Shown piece after piece: positions 5,264 through 8,561 of a stretch of 8,561 nucleotides of DNA (position 1 is the first letter of the stretch; every line of letters begins with the position of its first letter). The translations under genes were made by a program, and so were the position numbers. The stretch comes from Chryseobacterium gleum (GTDB lineage: Bacteria > Bacteroidota > Bacteroidia > Flavobacteriales_D > Sanyastnellaceae): positions 1 to 8,561 of the forward strand of contig CAMDFE010000055.1 in the NCBI GenBank assembly GCA_945897395.1, given 5' to 3'. The notes below the pieces were generated by a model. The model made no database searches. It was not told where the DNA came from and worked only from the letters and a program-made list of their open reading frames with translations.

Positions 5264-7672
5264 ATGAAAAACCTCTTCCTCACGTTTTCCTTCATCCTCT
5301 TCACCCTCCTTTCCTTCTCCCAAACCTCCACCATCACGGGTGTTGTTGAAGGTGTTGATGCTGGAAAGACAGAGAACTTGGCTTTTGTAAGCGTGAGTGT
5401 TCATGCGGTGAAGGACAGTTTGGTTTTGAAGGCGACGGCTTCGGATGACAGCGGTGCGTTTAGTTTGGAAATTGAAAGTGCCGATTCAGTGTTGGTGTAT
5501 TTCAACATCATTGGTTTCAAACCTATTTGGAAAAAGATTGCGGCGAACGCAAGTGTGAACCTCGGAACGGTGCAGTTGACAAGGACTTCAGCTGTGACGT
5601 CGGAAATGGAATTTGTGGCGAAGAAACCTCTTGTGCAAGTGCAGGCCGACAAAACCATTTTCAATGTGGAAGGAACGGCGAATGCGGTTGGACTGAATGC
5701 ACTGGAATTGTTAAGAAGAGCGCCAGGTGTTGTGATCGATAACAATAACAACATTTCCGTTAAAGGAAAGTCTGGAATTACGGTGTACATCGACGGAAGA
5801 ATTTCACCGCTTCAAGGTTCGCAATTAGCTGACTTCTTGAAAAGCACGCCTTCTTCATCCATTGAAAAAATTGAGATCATCACGAATCCTTCTGCACGCT
5901 TCGATGCCGCGGGTACTGCGGGTATTCTGAATATCGTCATGAAAAAGAATAGCAACTACGGACAGAATGCGACGTTCGGATTGGGATATGGAAATCAGAT
6001 TTACGGAAAGACAAACGGTTCATTCACCTACAACAGAAGAAAAGGAAAGACCAATGTTTATGCAACTTACGGCAATGCATTCACAGAGGATTGGGGATAC
6101 ATGCGTTTCTATAAAGAACAGAACGGAATCTTCTTCGATCAGAGTTCATATACTTATTCTAAGAACAAATCTCACTACGGAAAGGCAGGAATTGATATTT
6201 CCATCAATGACAAAAACACCATCGGTTTTTCGGTGAATAGTAATCTTTCGAATGATCTTTGGGATAGCCACGGGTCAACTCCTATTGGAAGTATAGCGCC
6301 GGGTGCCGGGGTTGATAGCACCTTGGAAGCGAATTCTACAAACGATGGGTATCGCAACAATTACGGAGCGAATGTCAACTACCAGTGGAAGGGATCGAAC
6401 GAAAAAGAATTGACCGTTGATGCGAACTATGGGTTGTACGACATTGACAACGGTAACTTCCAACCCAACAGGTATATTGGTTCGGACGGAACCTTGTTGA
6501 ACGAACGTATTTATCAAAATAATACCGCAACAAAGATTAACATTGCTATTGTTCGGGCCGACTACAGTTTCAGTTGGAAAAAAGTCAAGTGGGAAGCGGG
6601 GTTGAAAGGCACGCAAGTGAACACGAACAACAAGCTTGACTTCTTCAATGTGTATGGAAATGTTTTCAGTGTGGATTCAAATCTCACCAATGCATTCGAC
6701 TACAAGGAACGCGTGCTAGCGGCATATGCCAACGCTTCTGGGAAGTACAAAAAATTCGGATGGCAAGTAGGAGTGCGTGCTGAAAACACGAAAAGCAATG
6801 GAGAATTATTCGCACTAACACCGCAGGAACTTTCGAAAGTAGATCGCTTGTACACGAACTTATTTCCAAGCGCGGCAATCACTTTCGACCACAAAGAAAC
6901 AAGCACCTTCAACTTAACGTACAGTCGCAGAATTGACAGACCAAGCTATCAGTCGTTGAATCCGTTCGAGTCGCGTCTCGACGAACTTTCGTACTCACGC
7001 GGTAACGCGTTTCTTCAACCCCAATACACCGATGCGTTGGAGTTGAGTCACACTTTGTTCTACATGATAACGAGTTCAATCGGATACAGCAAGACCAACG
7101 GATTCTTCACCGAAATCACCGATACCACAGAGTTTTCGCGTTCGTTCATTCAAACGCGTAACCTTGGATACAGAGAGAACATTACGTTCAACATTGGCAG
7201 TCCGGTTCCCATTGCGAAGTGGTGGGACGGTTATGTGAACATGGGCGTTTACAACATTCACAACCGCGCAACCTTCGAAGACGGCAACACCATTGACCTT
7301 CGTGCAACCTCGTACAACATCTTCATGCAGAACACCTTCAAGTTCAACAAGACCACTTCGTTCGAACTCTCTGGATTCTTCAACGGTCCGAGTGTGTGGG
7401 GCGGCACCTTCCGCAACAAGCCTATGGGTGGAATGGACGTTGCCTTCCAAAAAACTTTCTTAGACGACAAGCTCGTTCTTCGCCTCGCCTACGGCGACAT
7501 TCTTCGCACCATGCGCTGGAGAGGTATTTCTCAATATGCCGGTCTTTACATGGACGCCAGAGGTCTTTGGGAGTCACGCGTAGCGCGTATCAATCTTACC
7601 TGGAAGATTGGGAATCAGAAGTTGAAAGAGAAGAAGGCTTCTCAAGTAGATGAATTCAAACGCGTTAAGTAA
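5264..7672 (+). CDS. TonB-dependent outer-membrane receptor (OMP beta-barrel family), 802 aa
   Basis: Outer-membrane transporter thought to take up a ligand with energy from TonB-ExbBD. Residues 1-20 form a Sec signal peptide (hydrophobic core, SFSQ before the likely cleavage site). About 22-105 resembles a carboxypeptidase-regulatory-like domain (TITGVVEG..., LGTVQL). About 125-228 is the plug (NALELLRRAPGVVID at 145-159, GITVYIDG, EIITNPSARFDAAGTAGILN). The rest is an aromatic-rich beta-barrel of the Bacteroidota OMP_b-brl_3 kind, ending RINLTWKIGNQ plus a charged tail. ATG 5264 is chosen because it yields a clean signal peptide right after the promoter core. The same frame stays open back to 4952 through the hairpin array, but that extension would bury the signal peptide. 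No SusD-like partner is present and nothing in the sequence identifies the ligand. Confidence 0.92.
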   Translation: MKNLFLTFSFILFTLLSFSQTSTITGVVEGVDAGKTENLAFVSVSVHAVKDSLVLKATASDDSGAFSLEIESADSVLVYFNIIGFKPIWKKIAANASVNLGTVQLTRTSAVTSEMEFVAKKPLVQVQADKTIFNVEGTANAVGLNALELLRRAPGVVIDNNNNISVKGKSGITVYIDGRISPLQGSQLADFLKSTPSSSIEKIEIITNPSARFDAAGTAGILNIVMKKNSNYGQNATFGLGYGNQIYGKTNGSFTYNRRKGKTNVYATYGNAFTEDWGYMRFYKEQNGIFFDQSSYTYSKNKSHYGKAGIDISINDKNTIGFSVNSNLSNDLWDSHGSTPIGSIAPGAGVDSTLEANSTNDGYRNNYGANVNYQWKGSNEKELTVDANYGLYDIDNGNFQPNRYIGSDGTLLNERIYQNNTATKINIAIVRADYSFSWKKVKWEAGLKGTQVNTNNKLDFFNVYGNVFSVDSNLTNAFDYKERVLAAYANASGKYKKFGWQVGVRAENTKSNGELFALTPQELSKVDRLYTNLFPSAAITFDHKETSTFNLTYSRRIDRPSYQSLNPFESRLDELSYSRGNAFLQPQYTDALELSHTLFYMITSSIGYSKTNGFFTEITDTTEFSRSFIQTRNLGYRENITFNIGSPVPIAKWWDGYVNMGVYNIHNRATFEDGNTIDLRATSYNIFMQNTFKFNKTTSFELSGFFNGPSVWGGTFRNKPMGGMDVAFQKTFLDDKLVLRLAYGDILRTMRWRGISQYAGLYMDARGLWESRVARINLTWKIGNQKLKEKKASQVDEFKRVK

Positions 7673-7699
7673 TCTCATTCAAATGTTTGAAAAATGCTC

Positions 7700-7724
7700 T
7701 GAGCTCGTTTATCGAGCGGCATCC
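7700..7724 (+). repeat. Dispersed hairpin repeat, copy B (inverted relative to 1-25)
   Basis: Begins 28 bases after the TonB receptor stop. GCTCG (7703-7707) pairs with CGAGC (7713-7717) around TTTAT, followed by GCGGCAT. Its first 23 bases are the exact reverse complement of 3-25. It overlaps the left arm of the larger inverted repeat that starts at 7716, so it may be the outer part of that composite element. There is no T-run after the stem. Confidence 0.75.
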
Positions 7725-7861
7725 GTAATGCCCCCACTGAAGGTGGGGGATAAGATCATAGGTTAGGTCTAACTCGAATTGAATAGACACCTCTTTGCTT
7801 TTGACCTTATGATTTCTTACACATTTTTCCCCCACCTTTGTGGGGGCATTTCGAATGCCGC
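7716..7861. repeat. Composite inverted repeat with paired GC hairpins (REP/BIME-like)
   Basis: The left arm (7716-7762) and the right arm (7803-7861) are inverted copies. Each begins GCGGCATYCG, continues WAATG, then carries a strong hairpin: CCCCCAC (7731-7737) with GTGGGGG (7743-7749), and CCCCCAC (7829-7835) with GTGGGGG (7840-7846). Inner parts still match loosely (AAGATCATAGG against AAGAAATCATAAGG), the right arm having a short insertion. The 40-base centre (7763-7802) shows nothing recognisable. Outside each arm is another hairpin of unlike sequence: GCTCG/CGAGC on the left, GCCC (7860-7863) with GGGC (7868-7871) on the right. This pairing of inverted palindromes resembles REP/BIME elements; whether a REP-associated transposase exists cannot be seen here. 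Neither GC hairpin has a T-run after it in either direction. Confidence 0.7.
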
Positions 7862-7910
7862 CCTAAGGGGCTGATTAAATCGCTCCGCGAGGAAACATTT
7901 TCCCCACTTT

Positions 7911-7968
7911 TCGTTTCCAATGTAAAATTTGTGTCTATCTTTGCCGCGCTTTGGAAATAAAGAAACGA
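7911..7968. promoter_or_regulatory. Inverted repeats around the TetR gene promoter, possible operator
   Basis: TTTCCAA (7914-7920) has its exact inverse TTGGAAA at 7951-7957, and TCGTTTC (7911-7917) has its inverse GAAACGA at 7962-7968. They bracket the -7 core and the start codon, a reasonable place for autoregulation by a TetR protein. The half-sites are about 37 bases apart, much wider than a usual TetR operator, so the role is only a suggestion. Confidence 0.25.
7936..7943 (+). promoter_or_regulatory. Bacteroidota -7 promoter core for the TetR-family gene
   Basis: TATCTTTG is a full match to TAnnTTTG. TTTC at 7914-7917 lies 18 bases upstream, close to where a -33 TTTG would be. The proposed TTG start at 7951 is 7 bases after the core, so the message would be nearly leaderless. 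Confidence 0.65.
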
Positions 7969-8561
7969 CATATTCTCTCGGAAACACTTCAGTTGTTTTT
8001 GCAATTTGGAATCAAGAGTCTGACAATGGATGACATTGCGCGGAAGCTCTGTATCTCAAAGAAGACGCTGTATGCCCATGTGAAAGACAAAGAAGATTTA
8101 CTGGAGAATGCGGTAATATTATTCAGTACAGCTGAGCAAAATCAGATTGAAGAAATTTGTGGAAGAGGATTGAACGCCATTGACGAAAGTTTGGAAATTA
8201 AGCGTTGGGTGTTGGAAATGTTGCAAAACATTCATCCGTCTGTGGCTTACGACATGGAAAAATTTCATCCGAAGGTGCATCAGAAAATGCTCGCTTCCCG
8301 TCAGGCTATTATTTACAAATGCGTTTTCGAGAACATTGTCAAAGGACAGAAAGATGGTTTGTACCGAAAGGAAATTAATCCGAATGTCTTAGCGAAATTG
8401 TATGTAGGAAGAATGGAAGTGATGTTCGATCAGAATTTATTTCCAAGTAAAGAGTATAAAGTGAGTGACATTTATATGGAATGGTTTTCCTACCACATTC
8501 ACGGCATGGCCACCTTAAAGGGAATAGAATTGTTGAACAAAAATATTCTGAACTCTTCTCC
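7951..8561 (+). CDS. TetR/AcrR family transcriptional regulator, 3' end outside window
   Basis: DNA-binding repressor-type protein; 203 codons are visible and the frame runs off the window without a stop. The N-terminal TetR domain is clear: RHILSETLQLFLQFGIKSLT (helix 1), MDDIARKLCISKKTLYAHV (helix-turn-helix, about 26-44), then KDKEDLLENAV. The rest is a helical ligand/dimer domain I cannot assign. No ATG or GTG gives the full domain: the first in-frame ATG (8026) removes helix 1. TTG 7951, just after a good promoter core, gives a normal N-terminus and is my choice. In Bacteroidota such regulators often precede TolC-RND efflux genes, so the target may lie to the right; this is inference. 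The gene is close to full family length (about 200 aa), so little is probably missing. Confidence 0.85.
   Translation, partial: MEIKKRHILSETLQLFLQFGIKSLTMDDIARKLCISKKTLYAHVKDKEDLLENAVILFSTAEQNQIEEICGRGLNAIDESLEIKRWVLEMLQNIHPSVAYDMEKFHPKVHQKMLASRQAIIYKCVFENIVKGQKDGLYRKEINPNVLAKLYVGRMEVMFDQNLFPSKEYKVSDIYMEWFSYHIHGMATLKGIELLNKNILNSS

Noticed and set aside
4928..5404. Minus-strand open frame of 158 codons with GIHPKGISPRG-type repeats
   Set aside because: It lies on the hairpin array, whose 15-bp period keeps several frames open, and then overlaps the receptor's signal peptide and N-terminal domain. No start signal or homology is evident.
7678..7691. Palindrome TTCAAATGTTTGAA just after the TonB receptor gene
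   Set aside because: Short, AT-rich, with no T-run after it; too weak to call a terminator or operator.
1..7724. Composite transposon bounded by the inverted 23-bp repeat
   Set aside because: No transposase, integrase or target-site duplication is visible, and the interior holds ordinary chromosomal genes such as pyrC.
7729..7850. The two CCCCCAC/GTGGGGG hairpins as rho-independent terminators
   Set aside because: Neither stem is followed by a T-run in either direction; the T-run at 7824-7828 precedes the right hairpin on the + strand and becomes an A-run on the other.
7807..8004. Minus-strand open frame of 65 codons between the receptor and TetR genes
   Set aside because: It runs through the inverted hairpin repeats and the TetR start, and its protein shows no recognisable feature.

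Overview
The window looks like chromosomal DNA of a Bacteroidota species, probably of the Flavobacteriales/Cryomorphaceae-Crocinitomicaceae type; I cannot name a genus. The reasons are: promoter cores of the Bacteroidota form TAnnTTTG placed a few bases before start codons; no purine-rich ribosome binding sites; a SusC-like/OMP beta-barrel TonB receptor with an N-terminal carboxypeptidase-regulatory-like domain; and a class I dihydroorotase with the sequence DDQVHFREPG. All six genes lie on the + strand.

Layout. 1-95: a dispersed hairpin repeat, small stem-loops and a promoter core. 96-1550 and 1550-2881: a translationally coupled pair, an AlgI-like MBOAT O-acyltransferase and an AlgX/AlgJ-like SGNH-fold partner. 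2918-3622: a polyprenol-phosphate mannosyltransferase-type GT2 enzyme with its own promoter core, followed after 5 bases by pyrC (3628-4962). 4966-5235: a strictly periodic array of 18 units of 15 bp, each a tiny three-base-loop hairpin, filling the gap between pyrC and the next promoter. 5264-7672: a TonB-dependent receptor of 802 aa. 7673-7950: an intergenic region packed with inverted hairpin repeats resembling a bacterial interspersed mosaic (REP/BIME-like) element. 7951-8561: a TetR/AcrR-family regulator, cut by the window end, which appears to start at TTG.

How the genes fit together. The MBOAT/SGNH pair is the standard two-protein layout for acetylating an exported polysaccharide or surface glycan. 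The adjacent mannosyltransferase makes a lipid-linked sugar donor used on the outer side of the inner membrane, so the first three genes may serve envelope glycan modification (inference). pyrC is a pyrimidine biosynthesis gene that shares the transcript of the mannosyltransferase. The TonB receptor imports an unknown ligand. The TetR gene probably controls genes beyond the right edge.

The most unusual content is non-coding: the 15-bp hairpin array with a matched two-base change in its stems, and a family of composite inverted hairpin repeats, one part of which recurs in opposite orientation at the two ends of the first 7.7 kb.
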